From assembly GCA_029204225.1 (NCBI GenBank), contig CM055102.1, forward strand, positions 644,839 through 708,838: a stretch of DNA of 64,000 nucleotides. Direction: 5' to 3'. A program made the position numbers and the translations under genes. The notes under the pieces were generated by a model. It saw nothing but the letters and a program-made list of their open reading frames with translations, was not told the origin of the DNA and did no database searches. Positions 22,891-34,600 of the stretch are shown here, in pieces (position 1 is the stretch's first letter; each line of letters begins with the position of its first letter). The stretch is from Diphasiastrum complanatum. Lineage: Eukaryota > Streptophyta > Lycopodiopsida > Lycopodiales > Lycopodiaceae.

Positions 22891-25572
22891 CTATTCCATC
22901 TCATCAGTTTTCGTAGTTTCTCTAGCGTTGTTTTCCAAAACATTGGATGTTGGTGTCCTCGGCATCCATCTCTTTCCAACTCGGACTCTAGACATCCTCC
23001 ATTCTTGATGCCTTGTTCTAGCATTAGAGGATTGCCATGTTGTCTTTCTGACTGAATTTGAATTGGAGATCATTGAACACAACTCTTCAGTTCTTGTGTT
23101 TTGAAAGTGTACTCGGCCCAAAACTCCTCTGTAAAACCATTGGAATATCTCAACCAATGCATTGCTAAGACCCTTTCCTCCGCCATGCCGTGAATTTTTG
23201 AAATACGCAGCCTTTGCCCTATAATGACTCTTTTCCATGCTTTGCGTATTCCAAATAGCTAATGATCCATAGGTTTTCATAAACCAAGGTCCATGAGCAT
23301 AGAAGATGTGTTGTTCATAGAAAATTTGTATTAGTTTAAATCTTTACAAATACATAAATATGAAAGTAAAAAATATGAGACACACATACCATATAGTGAG
23401 TTATGTGTGTTTCTCCCCATGCATCGATCATCAATTCAGTAAATGTTTTGACTTCTCTTGCGTATCTATCCAAATCTTCATCTCTCACAATCTTTTTGTT
23501 GATAGTTTGTGACAAGGCATCAAATGTTTGCCAAACCTTAGCACGTGTACTTGTCATGCGAGGATCTGAGCCAATATTTGTTGTGCATTGACATATTCTC
23601 CTCCAGTACTCCCATTCAACACTGCTTTCACGTGCAGTATGATTTGACAATAGGTGTCTCGCTTTCGCACCACCCATTGAAACTTTTGCTGGAACATCTT
23701 GCGTTTTTCCACTCAACGTCTTTGGTAAGACTCACGTGGCCCCCGTGCAATCCCATATCGGATAAAATTATCTCTAGATTTCTAATGCTAACATTCTGCT
23801 CTTGATTTGGTCTGCATGTTCCATGCGTAACAACAATGCAAAAATAATTATTTGTCCAGTATTCGTAATTCACCATGCATTGTGCAAAAATGGACTCTTT
23901 CGAGAGGAATGTTCCACACAGGACTCCAAGCTTTGTCTAGATTGTGCCTATTTGGTGGAAGACGTTGGTTGCAATTCAAAATACTTTTGTTCCACCCAAA
24001 TTCAAACATACAATATATACAAAAATTCTTTGCATTTGCACCGAGACCACAACCGTACATGCATTTCAAAGTCTTCAAATCAGCAGCTAGGTGCCATTCT
24101 ACAGCAAAGCTTTCTCCTTCAACATTGAGCAATTTGCCTTCATTTTGTGCATGTATTATCTTAGATATACTGCATTTTTCAAATAGCCACTCCAGTACGT
24201 CGTGAGACTCCTTAGGAACTTCAAATGCAGCTATCCACCATATGTGATTTTCGGATTGCACGCTAAATTCTTTACAATAACTTCCACCAAACTGTTGCAA
24301 TTCACGATTCATCAAGGTGATTGTGACACGTTCAAGTTTACGCCCTTTTACGATTTCTGCTTCATCCAACTTAATAACAAATATAACTTTACCTCCGCAA
24401 TCTGTAAAATAGAAATTTTATTACTAAAACATATTAGTTGAAGAAAAGCATACAATTGAAAACCGAAATTCACAATAAATGTTCTTACCATTTGTTCTAA
24501 CTTTGTAATGTCGGATCATCATCGCTTGGACCTTTTCCAGATCTAAGAATATATTATTGCCTTGATGATAACGAAAACATGTCGGAGGTCCTTTCTTCTT
24601 ATTGGTTACCGTAAAAGAATCTTCAATATGTTGAAACTCTCCTGATTCAGAGAGCAATATCGAATTGCATTCTCGTTTGGCGGATTCGACAAGTTTATAA
24701 GTAGGTATTATTTGATGGCGTTTTAACCCATTTTTGTCAGAGTGTTTCATATACTTCTTCAAAGCTCTATATCCCTTGTGACTCAGACCTCCTTGGTCAC
24801 ATGCGTACACCATCTCTTTAACATTTGGATTTGGCTTGAACTTGTCGACTAGCTTTTTTACAATTCTCAAGTGAATCGAATCACTTGTTTCATCTTCCAC
24901 AATCTTAATCAAATCTTTACCCTAATGTTTCATATATTTTCCGGCAATAAAATCTTTTCCAACCGTCTTTTTCAAGAACTCTTTTGTGTCCCTCATACGT
25001 CTTTTACTGGCACCACCACCTGGTGCCAAAGCTTCTAGTTTGTGTCTCTTAGTGTTTTCATTTTATGCTTGCTGATCCATCGAGACTCTACGCTTTCGTT
25101 GTAAGCCATATATTGTCCTCTGAAATATACTGATTGAAGATTGCAATTCTTCAATTTTTGCGATAGAACTGGCAAGCTCTATTTTCAAACCATTTATCTC
25201 CTGCTCCAATTTCATATTTATTCTATGCAATGACTTTAAATTGTCATTCATACTCAATATATGAATGTTTGCCGTATTTGCCAATGTCTCAGCTTGAATT
25301 CTTCGAGAATCCATTGCTTGACAATAGCCAAGCAGTCCATTCCGACCATCCCCAACGAACCTTAACAAACTATGTACATCAAAAAATTTAGGAAGAGCAT
25401 CTACCAGTGGATTATGAGGGTATAAATCACCTCTTACCCATAGGTCAATATGTTTTTTTCCTTCTAATCTCCAACAATGCATGTCATACGGATTTAAGTT
25501 AACACCCCATGCAGCTTTGGTGGTCGCATAATCCTTCTCTAACTTCACATGTAAGTGATACTTGGTTGTCAT
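22891..25572 (-). pseudogene. B4: transposase-like protein, multi-exon
   Basis: From ATG 25,572 (MTTKYHLHVKLEKDYATT) the frame runs to a donor at 24,489 with two in-frame stops (TAA 25,065-25,063; TAG 24,924-24,922). Parts in order: an N-terminal domain of about 100 residues (EGKKHIDLW, LYPHNPLVDALPKFF), a coiled coil, a basic stretch, and a domain with CDQGGLSHKGYRALKKYM. An 87-base GT-AG intron (24,488-24,402) joins in phase to KVIFVIKLDEAEIVKG. Then come WHLAADLKTLKCMYGCGLGA and C..C (FCIYC), followed by WNIPLERVHFCTMHGELR. A donor at 23,390 leads to a last exon with IWNTQSMEKSHYRAKAAY. Blocks of the type 'DLK.L...G...A....C.YC', 'IPL..VH....H..LR' and 'S.E......' occur in large transposase-like proteins of several eukaryotes. 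I assign transposase on that basis, not on an identified catalytic triad. Two frameshifts lie near 23,720-23,850. Confidence 0.55.
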
Positions 25573-25894
25573 CTTGAAGATGTCGAATTTCCCAAAAGAA
25601 TCTATGTAGAACAGTAGAAACACACCTTAATCAACCTTGTGTCAAAGTTCAATGTGAACTAACCATGATATAAGCTTCATTAGGCATATACTAGTTTCCA
25701 TCCCTAGGGTCCTATTGTAGTTAGGACAATGAAAGGTCGTCCTATACTAACCCTACTCTAGTTGTAATTTGTAACTTACCTATTAGTTGCCTATTATAGT
25801 CTATGCAAATAACCTACAATAGTCTATGAAAATGAGACCTACATTTAGGCCTTAACTCTTGCTCACCTTGTATGGTAACCCAAGGTAAAGGTGC

Positions 25895-25988
25895 CACGTA
25901 GGATTGATTAGCACTAAATTAATTATGATTAGAAAACTTCTTTAGGCAAGGAAGAGGCCCTTTTTTAGTCCAAAAAGGGCCCTAATGA
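25895..25988 (-). repeat. Element B right terminal inverted repeat
   Basis: On the minus strand it reads inward (T)CATTAGGGCCCTTTTTGG, matching the left terminus for about 37 bases and more loosely after that. The outer edge of the repeat supplies the false stop that ends the interrupted element A gene. Confidence 0.7.
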
Positions 25989-26567
25989 TAGATCGCATAT
26001 ATCCTTGGTTACCAGTCTTTTCCTCTTGTTGCTTCGTACTTTTCTCTTGAGCACATCCATATCTTTAACAAGAGACAAATATGAGATACGCATGGATTGG
26101 AATGCAGTTTTTATCTCCTCATTACTAGTTGTAAAATGATGCAAAGAAGATTTCAACCTTTGGATTTCCTTCTTGAACATCTCATTTTCTTCCAAACAAG
26201 TTTTCAACTTTGTAGACTTTTCTTCGCACTCCTATAATATTTTCCTTGATTCCTCAAATAATGTATTCTTTGCATTGAATGTGCATTCCCATAGAGCATC
26301 AAATTCTCACAATAATCCAACAGGCCATTTTTGCCATGACACATATAGATTATTAATTAAGCTCACCGAATGAAAATTCGGATGTTGCAATGAACATGGA
26401 TCAATAGGATACAATGTTCTTGATGACCATAAATCTACATGCTTTAGCTTTTCCTCCCTGTATCAGATCATATCAAAAATTGACAATTTGGATTGCTTTG
26501 AATTTTTTGTCCTGAGCGGAGCATATTCTAGTGACAAATCCACATGAAGATGATAAAGCTTTGTCAT
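25989..26567 (-). pseudogene. Element A transposase-like gene, N-terminal part
   Basis: From ATG 26,567 the frame reads MTKLYHLHVDLSLEYAPL. It is a clear relative of the B4 N-terminus: YHLHV..., KHVDLW against KHIDLW, LYPIDP against LYPHNP. A coiled coil (residues about 110-170, KKEIQRLKSSLHHFTTSNEE) and a basic end, RSNKRKRLVTK, follow. Three in-frame stops are present. At 25,989 it meets the terminus of element B. The gene resumes at 17,908 in the same frame once B and one TAGAT are taken out. Confidence 0.65.
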
Positions 26568-26970
26568 CAGTACAGTAGTATAGTAACAAACAACACAATG
26601 ACAATAACAAAGCTGGAGATGGTGCTAACGACACTAGAGATAGAGATGGCGCTAAACACTTATTTGACCTTGGAGATAGAGATGGCGTACGTTTTGTTTC
26701 TGAAATGTCACTCCTAATTCAAATTTCTGAGTGTTCCCAACTATTGGGAGAAAATATTTCAGCATTTTAAAAAATTATACTTTAACTATGATTAAACACC
26801 AGTGAAGTTTGATGTGAGTATACTAATGTGCATTCATTTACATGGAAAGTAGTGCGGGTAGATGCCTAAAGAAGTTAGAAAATGATATTTTTATTACTTT
26901 ATAGTTATTTTTCTCTCTCCTACATGGCATTTCTTATAGGGCCCTCTTTGGGTACATATTTTCTCTAATG

Positions 26971-27730
26971 TCCGACATATCGGACATCATCCGACATATC
27001 GGACATCATCCGACTTGTCGATGAAAGATAGTTAATTGTTCCACTTGAATTGAAGCTACTGACTTGTCCTAACTGATTTGCAAGTAAATTTTTGGAAAGT
27101 CCTAGCTGGATGGATATCAACGCATTATGTTCAATTGGCTATCGCGATTTGAGACCTAATAGCCGTCCTACTGGTTGTGCGTTATTTGCTGAGTATAAAT
27201 AGCTTATCATCAAACATTTTATTAGCTCTTAACTTTGTTTCTCTTTAGAAGGTTTCTTTCATAGTTCAATTAAAATATTGCTACTTGCGCTTACTGTTTA
27301 TCAGCATAAGTGCATTGGACAAAGTTTTCAGTTACTCAAAGATAACTTAGAGTACGCAATTTCTATATGCAATTTTCTTGTGCTTATATTAATTTGTACA
27401 TGCTACATGCTAAATCAATCTACTCTTTTATTGCGTTCAGTATTATGTCAGAATGTATGCATCTCTATGATTGTTTTGTAACTGATAATCTCCTGTTGTT
27501 TTGTCTGATAATTCAATACTTCATTGTTTGGCTTTGAAAACACTTTAGTACTGACGATTTCAAATTCAGTTGCTAAAAGATTGAACATGACTTCTGTCAT
27601 TACATTTTGTTCAATATTGATAGACATAGCCATGCATAGGAAAGGAGGATAATTCCGCTGCGCTTGATAAGTCGCTTACAGCCTTTGATTTGTCGAACCA
27701 GCTCACTTCTTTTTTCCTCTTTTTTCAACA
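26971..27730 (+). repeat. C1 5' LTR (3' portion)
   Basis: Matches 32,166-32,917. It opens with two tandem copies of atccgacatatcggac, each able to form a small hairpin (TGTCCGA...TCGGACA). A TATA-like gagtataaatagct lies at 27,192. It ends ...ttcaaca directly before the primer site. Confidence 0.85.
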
Positions 27731-27742
27731 TGGTATTAGAGC
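27731..27742 (+). other. C1 primer-binding site (tRNA-iMet type)
   Basis: TGGTATTAGAGC, one mismatch from the usual plant copia site TGGTATCAGAGC, directly after the LTR. Confidence 0.85.
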
Positions 27743-27984
27743 ATATTATCTAATATGGTATTATAGCTTGTTACCCTTATGATATCAGAGCAATCTATAA
27801 TATTAGATCTCTAATACTTGATATCTTTCACCATATCAAATTGATATCATTCGATACTTTTCGTAGCATCATATTCTTCAATTTGTGGTATAGATTTTAG
27901 TATCAGATAATTGATTTCCAATTTTAGTGCAGCACGACATCTCTCTCTTAACGTCATCGATCTATCGATAGACTAAAGTTTCAA

Positions 27985-29300
27985 ATGGATTCTCAAAGTA
28001 AAGTTGGTCTTATCGCAGACAAGCTGAATGGATCCAATTACTACTTGTGAAAATTTAAGATAAAGACCTTGCTATCGCCAACGAGTTGTGGGATGTTGTC
28101 ACAGGTACCGAAGTGAAGCTTGAAGAGGACACAACCAACTTCTAGTGGAAGTCGAAGGATGGTAAAGCTTTCATGTTTATTATCCTCAATATATCAGACA
28201 CTCAGATTTGCCACATATCTGGAGCTCAAACTTAGAAAGAAGTATGGGACATCATGAGCCCACTACATGATGTGAGAGACGTGACTTCTAAGTTACATCT
28301 ACGAAAAAAAAATTACTCTCAAGATGTCGAATGGTGATTCACTTCAGAATCACGTTAACCAGTTTAAGAATCTCTTACAATAGATGGCCATTGTCGGATC
28401 AATCATCGACGATTGAGACACAATCATGACATTGCTTTCAAACTTCCTCTACATACAAGAACTGGGTGATGATGATGATCATATCGACACACTCAGATTT
28501 AACTCTTACTAGAGTTATCACTATGTTGTTGCAAGAAGACAATCGAAGAAGTCAAGACGCTTCGTCGACTTCATCATCTCATGCTCTATATGTGAACAAT
28601 GGCTTAAAATGACAGAAGAAGAAAATCTACAAGCAGTCCGCATCAAATCGAAAACCGACGCATAGTCTAGAACAATTGTCAAATCCACAATCGAAGCAGA
28701 AGATGTTCTATAAGTATTACAAATGCACTAATCATGAGATCTAGGATTGCAGGGTACTCAAAGCGAAGAATGCCACTAAGCAACCAGACAAACATGCGAA
28801 TGCAATCACTTCATCTTCGGATCTTGACAGGGATGAAAGAGCATTTATGGTCAAAGACCAAAATGCACTATTCAATAATTCTTGGTTTCTGGATTTTAGA
28901 GCTACTCAACATATGACCAGTCATCGTGAGAACTTTAAGTCCCATCACCTTACAATACAAAGAAATACGTTCATCTTGGCAACGATAGCACACACACTAG
29001 CGAAGGTGAAGGCACTGTAAGATTGAAATTCTAGTATGATCAATTCAAACTACTATCAAACATTTTGTATGTACCTAAGCTCTCTATGAATCTATTATCA
29101 GTTAGTAGAATCACTAATTTAGGTCATAAGGTATAGTTCGAGTCTGATCAATGTTGAATTATTGATAGGACAAATAAGATCCTTGCACTTGAGAAGAGGC
29201 ATGGATACTTATATAGACTGGTACATTATTATTTTGATACTAGTCAAGCCTTGAAAACCTCTGTTCTTGTTAATAAAACATTACTATGACATCAAAGATT
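27985..29300 (+). pseudogene. C1 gag and protease, decayed
   Basis: The ATG at 27,985 starts MDSQSKVGLIADKLNGSNYY, the typical copia gag opening that recognises 'L.G.NY..W'. A TGA replaces the tryptophan codon just after it. Gag continues in several frames. A nucleocapsid knuckle survives near 28,711-28,750 (YYKCTNHEI*DC), with its first cysteine lost. The protease follows at about 28,880 (SWFLDFRATQHMT). The usual active-site DSGA is now DFRA, so it would be inactive. Many stops and shifts. Confidence 0.75.
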
Positions 29301-29307
29301 AGGACAC

Positions 29308-30024
29308 TTGAATCATGCATCTATATCGAACATGTCCAAACAATCCCTAGCACTTGATCTCGACTATCCAACCATAAAAGTCAACCTCCCTATCTGTCAT
29401 AGCTGCATCCTTGGAAAGAAGGCTAGGATTTCTTTTAGATCGAGCCATAGGCATGCAACAAAAGATGTTCTAGACATTGTTCATTCAGATATATGTGTTT
29501 TAATGCAAACTCTGTCGTTGCTTGATGCAAAGTATTTTATTACCTTCATTGACGAATATTCGACAAGAACAGCTATTTACTTCATTAAGCAGAAATCAGA
29601 GGCTTTCAAAATATTTCGACAATTCAAAGAGCATCAAACTGGTAAAAGAATCAAAGCACTGAGGTCCGACAATGGGGGAGAATACATCTCTACCAAATTC
29701 AAGGAGTATTGCCTTAACAATGGTAGTGAGCAACAATACATTGCCTCCTATTCGCCTCAGTCGAATGGTCTTGCTGAGAGAAAGAACAGAACCTTAGTCG
29801 AATCGGCAAAGCATGTGCTTTCTCATGCAACACTTCTAAAGTCCTTCTGGGCTAAAGTAGTTTCAACTGCAACTTATGTTCAGAACAGATGTCCTACAAA
29901 AGGTCTCTCAAACAAAACACCATACGAAGTTTGGACAGGCTCCAAGCCTTTCATTAGTTACACTATTTCAGATCAAGCTTATAAGTTGTATGATCATGTC
30001 GAGTCAAAGATATTCACTAGATAG
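29308..30024 (+). pseudogene. C1 integrase
   Basis: A 238-codon open frame. It has the zinc-binding head (cut histidine side before the start; CHSC at residues 29-32) and the catalytic D (VHSDICV). Then come the partner D of the core region in LRSDNGGEY and the E in NGLAERKNRTL. All three acidic residues are present, so it is the best-preserved part of C1. It ends in a TAG where pol should continue. Confidence 0.88.
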
Positions 30025-30159
30025 GATGTCGTCTTCATCGAAGATTAGTTTATTGACCTCAAAGGTAAAGACAAAGCTCATATAGCCGATCTATCGGACT
30101 CTCCCGAATTATCGAACTTTCCAGTTCCAAATTCGACTATTCCTATTGAAGATCCAAGC

Positions 30160-31048
30160 TTGTCTACTCCCGACGAACAACTTATCAATAGTGAATCCGA
30201 AGAAAATGATGTTGCAGTTCAGCAACTATATCATGATGAAGATTATCAACTTCGTTCTTACCAAGAAGATCGACAAGAGTCAGCAGACCACCTATCAAAA
30301 ATATTGACGAGTCTACAACTTACCATGTTCAAGAGCCGACGACTATCGAAGAAGCACTCAGTCAATCCAATTCTGATCTTTGAAAAGAAACTATGGATAA
30401 AGAGTATTCATCTTTTATCAAGAACCAGACATGGACTATTGTCAAATTACCTGCCAACATAAATGTAGTTGATTGGAAATGGTTGTTCAAAATCAAGTAC
30501 AAGACAGATGGAAGCATCAACCAAAGAAATGCTCAACTTGTCGCCAAAGGATTCTCTCAGGTACACAACGTCGACTACACTAAGACTTTCAGTCCAGTAG
30601 TTAAACATAATTCTATTCGATTTCTTTTGTCATCTATAGTTGCAGCAGATTTGGAAATACATCAAATGCATGTATAGACAACATATCTTAATGGAGTTAT
30701 CGAAGAAGACATTTACATGGTGCAACTAGAAGGTAACAATATCGAAGGTAAACACAATCATGTGTGTAAACTCCATAAAGTACGTTATGGCTTGAAGCAA
30801 TCTGCTCGAGCATGGTTTCAAAGGATCAATACTTTTTTTTGATCGATCACGACTATAAATCAAGCACTTCAAAATCTAATGTATATCTCAAGGCAATGCA
30901 ACATTATTTTATTATCATTACTTTGTACATGGACGACACATTGCTTTTCAACAACATTATCAGTCTGATAAAAGAAGCTAAGACAATGCTATCTTCTGAA
31001 TTCGACATGACCGATCTGGGCAAAGCTCATTATTGTCTAGGTATTTAA
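30160..31048 (+). pseudogene. C1 reverse transcriptase
   Basis: Copia RT in at least three frame pieces. VVDWKWLFKIKYKTDGSINQ opens the fingers; the palm motif YMDDTLLF is intact near 30,931. It is interrupted by a TAG at about 30,677 after MHV and by a shift near 30,830. MTDLGKAHYCLGI closes the connection region. Confidence 0.85.
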
Positions 31049-31072
31049 ATTTAAAGAGACAGAAAATAGAAG

Positions 31073-31925
31073 TTGATTTATATTACTCAGCAAAGATACA
31101 TTCACAATGTCTTAATCAGATATAATATGATGAAATGCAAATTAGCTCTCTCACCAATGGATTCAGAAATCAAGATGTTGAAGGACCAATGTCCTCGAAT
31201 AATCGATGAGAAGGAGCAGATGCATGAGTATCCTTATCATTCGATAATAGGATCATACGCGATAATCTGTATCAGACTAGACATAGCCTTTGCAGTCAGT
31301 TCCTTATGTTAATTTATGACCAATCTTGGTATAACACATTTGAAGTCTCTTATCAAAGTCATGAGATATCTTCGAGCTACTGTGGACTTTTTCAATTGTT
31401 ATGGAGTAGTTGACAATGACAAACTCAATATTGTCAGTGGTTATTCAGATGCAAGTTGGGCAGATAGACACTCGTAAATCCACTTTTGGGTTTACGTTCT
31501 TCCTCAACAATGGTCCCATTTCATGGAACAGTTGCAAGCAAACTTTGCTAGCTCTATCTTCCACTGAATCAAAGTATATTGCAGTCTATCAAGCTACAAA
31601 GAATACAGTATGGTTGACAAACTTACTTTCAGATATCAGTTTGAATCAATATGCTCCGACAACTCTATTTTGTGATAATCAATGTGCCATTGCTTTATCA
31701 TCCAGCCCTAGATTTCATTCTAAGAATAAGCACATTGAAATTAAGTATCACTATGTCAGAAGCAATGTTCTCAACAAAGAGGTTGACTTGCAGAATTGTT
31801 GAACGCAAGATATGACATCGGATATTTTTACTAAAGCATTAAGCTTGGATGCACACAAAAATTTTTGTGCAAAACTAAGATTGAAGGTCAAAGCATTCAT
31901 GGATTCAAATTAAGGGGGGGGAGAG
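31073..31925 (+). pseudogene. C1 RNase H, pol C-terminus and polypurine tract
   Basis: Two frame pieces cover the end of RT and RNase H. Signatures are GFTFFLNNGPISWNSCKQ, LSSTESKYIAVYQATK, CDNQCAIAL and HIEIKYHYVR. The usual C-terminal DIFTKAL follows after a TGA at 31,800. The purine run aaggggggggagagg at 31,912-31,926 lies immediately before the LTR and is the second-strand primer. Confidence 0.85.
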
Positions 31926-31926
31926 G

Positions 31927-32917
31927 TGTTAGATTATTCTATGTTCAACGAGTATTTCTAGTGAGGTTTACTACCTCTGAAGCTAGTTTAAGAGCATTCC
32001 AAGGCTCTTTCAAAGTCAGAAACACTCGCCAACCGCATTTCGAGCTTGAGAACAATAATCAAGGAGTGAAGTCTATCTTTAATCTTCATCCACTCTATTA
32101 TCCAGTTTTGCAGTTTTGCTCGTGTTTCTACACAGTCTGCAAAAGTACTCAAGAATCGCTCACAGGTGGCTCTGACATATCGAACATCATCCGACATATC
32201 GGACATCATCCGACTTGTCAATGAAAGACAGTTAATTGTTCCACTTGAATTGAAGCTACAGATTTGCCCTAACTGATTTGCAAGCAAATCTTTGGGAAGT
32301 CCTAACTAGATGGATGCCAACGCATTATGGCCAACTGGCTATCACGATTTGAGACCTGATAGTTGTCCTATTAAATGTGCATTATTTGCTTAGTATAAAT
32401 AGCTGATCATCAAACATTTTATTAGCTCTTAACTCCCTTTATCTTAAGAAGGTTTCTTTCAGAATTCAATAAGAGTATTGCTACTCACGCTTACTACTTA
32501 TCAGCGGAAGTGCATTACACAAAGTTTTCAATTACTCAAAGATAGCTTAGAGTACGCGGTTTCTATCTGCAATTGTCTTGTGCTCATCATCATCTGATTT
32601 TTACATGCTACATGCTAAATCAATCTACTCTTTTATTGCGTTCAGTATTATGTCAGAATGTATGCATCTCTATGATTGTTTTGTAACTGATAATCTCTTA
32701 TCGTTTTGTCTGATAATTCAATACTTCATTATTTGGCTATAAAATCACTTTAGTTCTCACGATCTCAAAGTTAGTTGTTAAAATATTGAACATGACTTCT
32801 GTCATTACATTTTGTTCAATATTGATAAGCATAGTCATGCATAGGAAAGGAGAACAATTTCGTTGCGCTTGATAAGTTGCTTATAGCCTTCGATTTGTCG
32901 AACCAACTCACTTCTTA
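31927..32917 (+). repeat. C1 3' LTR (nearly complete)
   Basis: Begins TGTTAGATTATTC right after the polypurine tract. It carries the same ccgacatatcgg hairpin repeats as the 5' copy from about 32,166 and a gtataaatagct box near 32,391. It stops at cacttctt, about 20 bases short of the end seen in the 5' LTR, where copia fragment C2 begins. Confidence 0.85.
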
Positions 32918-32918
32918 A

Positions 32919-34600
32919 GGCTAGATGCGTCTCTACCCAAGCCATTGGAGGAATCACAGCATATGAAACTCTATTTGGAGAGATGTCAATTCTCAAGGAT
33001 CTCAAAATATTTGGATCCACTTGCTATGTACACCAATCCTTGGATACAAGAGAGAAGGATGATGCAACCTCCATCAAAGACATCTTTGTGAGATTTGGTG
33101 AGAATAGCAAAGGTTATAGAGTCTTCAATCTCATCACTAAGAAAGTAATAGTGAGTAGGGATTTTATTTTTTATGAAGGACATGCTTGTGAAATGAATGA
33201 CAATGCTACTAATCATCTTGATGTCAAAGACCATGCTAAGATGGAGGAGGAGCTTCAAAGTGATGAAGAGCTTGAGGATCCACCTCAAGATTCAAGGACT
33301 CCGAGAAGATCCACAAGAGCAAGGGCCGAGCCATTGAGGCTCACTTATGATGGCAAAGGTGATCAAAAGGAAGACATTGCATCTATACCTCTTACACTTT
33401 TCTTACTTCAATGCTTGATGAACCAACTTTCTATGAAGATGCTTGTAAATCAAAGAGTTGGGTGGATGCTATGCGATGCTCTCATGGAGAATCATACTTG
33501 GGATCTTGTAAATCTTCCTCAAGGGAAGAAACCTCTTGATTGCAAGTGGGTGTATAGATTGAAGTATAATCAAGATGGATCAATAAGTAAGCATAAATCT
33601 AGGCTTGTAGCAAAAGGTTTTTTACAAACCAAAGGAATTGATTATGATGAAACTTTTGCTCCTGTGGCTAAGTTTGTTACAATAAGATTGATCATTAGTC
33701 TTCAATTGGAAAGTATTCCAGCTTGATTTTACAAATGCCTTCCTCAATGGCTACTTGGAGGAAGAGATCTACATGAGGCAACCCGAGGGCTTCATCAAGG
33801 AAAAGCATAAAGGAAAGGTGTGTTTTTTGAAGAAGAGTCTCTATGGACTCAAGCAAGCATCTAGAGCATGGTACTCTAGACTAAACTCTTTTTTTTATCT
33901 CCATCAACTTTGTTTCAAGTGCTTATGATCCATCAAATTTCATGATGGGAAGATCATTATCCTTGTTTTGTATGTTGATGACATTATTTTAAGTGGAAAT
34001 GATCTAGATGGAATAAGAGATGTAAAAATTGCATTATCTAAAGAGTTTAAAATGGTAGATCTGGGTCTATTGAGCTTCATTCTAGGAATATAGGTCATAG
34101 GAGGAGGTGATTTTAGTTTCATTTGTCAATCTTATTATGCTACATCCATCCTAGATAGATTTTGAATGAATAATTGTAAAGGCATTGAGACTCCAATGGA
34201 GCGACATGTAAAAGCATCTATTGATGGTGATGAAGCATCCTTTGAGGACATCACCTTATATAGAATGCTTATAGGCTCCTTGATATATTTAACTATAACT
34301 AGACCTGATCTTAGTTATAATGTTGGAAAGTTAAGCCAATTCATGCGAAGTCATTTGGTATCACATTGGAAAATGGCCAAAAGAGTTCTTAGATACATCT
34401 CATCAACTAAGAATTTTGGCATATTGTATAGAGGGACTAATCTTGGCTTAAGAGCCTATAGTAAATTGGATTTTGTAGGTGAAAAAGTGGATCGAAAGTC
34501 AATAAATGCATTTGCCACCTTCTTATGTGATGGAATAGTATCATGGCTATCCAAAAAGCAAGATACAATTTTTCTATCTTCCACAGAATCCGAGTGTTAG
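32919..34600 (+). pseudogene. Ty1/copia fragment C2: integrase end, RT, RNase H
   Basis: A different copia family from C1. The first part is the integrase C-terminus (FGSTCYVHQ, GYRVFNL). An acidic linker leads to RT: CKWVYRLKYNQDGS, SRLVAKGF, FAPVAKF; then, in another frame, [16 protein letters not shown] and the palm motif YVDDIILSGN near 33,970. RNase H runs to LSSTESEC, where the element is cut; CDN and the C-terminus are missing. No LTR of this family was found in the window. It abuts the C1 LTR on the left. Confidence 0.88.

Larger units (their letters stand above)
17909..25988. mobile_element. Element B: 8.1 kb DNA transposon with H3-tail gene
   Basis: Two inverted termini bound the region. 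Both read inward CATTAGGGCCCTTTTTGGAC, then (C/A)AAAAAGGGCCTCTTC, and, more loosely, AT.ATAATTA...GTG.TAAT and ACGTG. The first 30 bases are themselves a hairpin. The sequence TAGAT flanks both sides (17,904-17,908 and 25,989-25,993) and looks like a 5-bp target duplication. The element lies inside the transposase-like gene of element A; removing it with one TAGAT leaves an open frame across the junction (GATCTAGAGGAG), followed by a good donor. It carries B1 and B2 on the plus strand, and B3 and the transposase-like B4 on the minus strand, with a strong hairpin between B2 and B3. Confidence 0.7.
13597..26970. mobile_element. Element A: DNA transposon with an H3-like gene, interrupted by element B
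   Basis: A composite of a minus-strand histone-H3-like gene (13,597-14,723), a plus-strand gene A2 (15,874-17,153), and a minus-strand transposase-like gene split in two by element B (26,567-25,989 and 17,908-17,136). The right end is placed at 26,970. Read on the minus strand, the DNA there starts CATTAG and soon has CCAAAGAGGGCCC, like the ends of element B. The next base to the right is inside a truncated copia LTR. No left inverted terminus was found; the left boundary given is only the stop codon of the last gene, and that end is probably deleted. In A the transposase-like gene lacks its C-terminal half and abuts the 3' end of A2, so A also suffered an internal deletion or inversion. Confidence 0.55.
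26971..32917 (+). mobile_element. Ty1/copia element C1, both LTRs truncated
   Basis: Order on the plus strand: 5' LTR remnant, iMet primer site, gag, protease, integrase, RT, RNase H, polypurine tract, 3' LTR. The 5' LTR lacks its first 240 or so bases and begins exactly at the end of element A. The 3' LTR lacks only about its last 20 bases and is cut by the next copia fragment. The two LTRs look roughly 88-90 percent alike by eye, so insertion is old. All coding parts carry stops. Confidence 0.85.

Noticed and set aside
13597-25988. Insertion of viral DNA carrying histone genes
   Set aside because: The genes have spliceosomal introns, inverted termini, a 5-bp target duplication and transposase-like neighbours, and no virus hallmark gene was seen. 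A DNA transposon explains them better.
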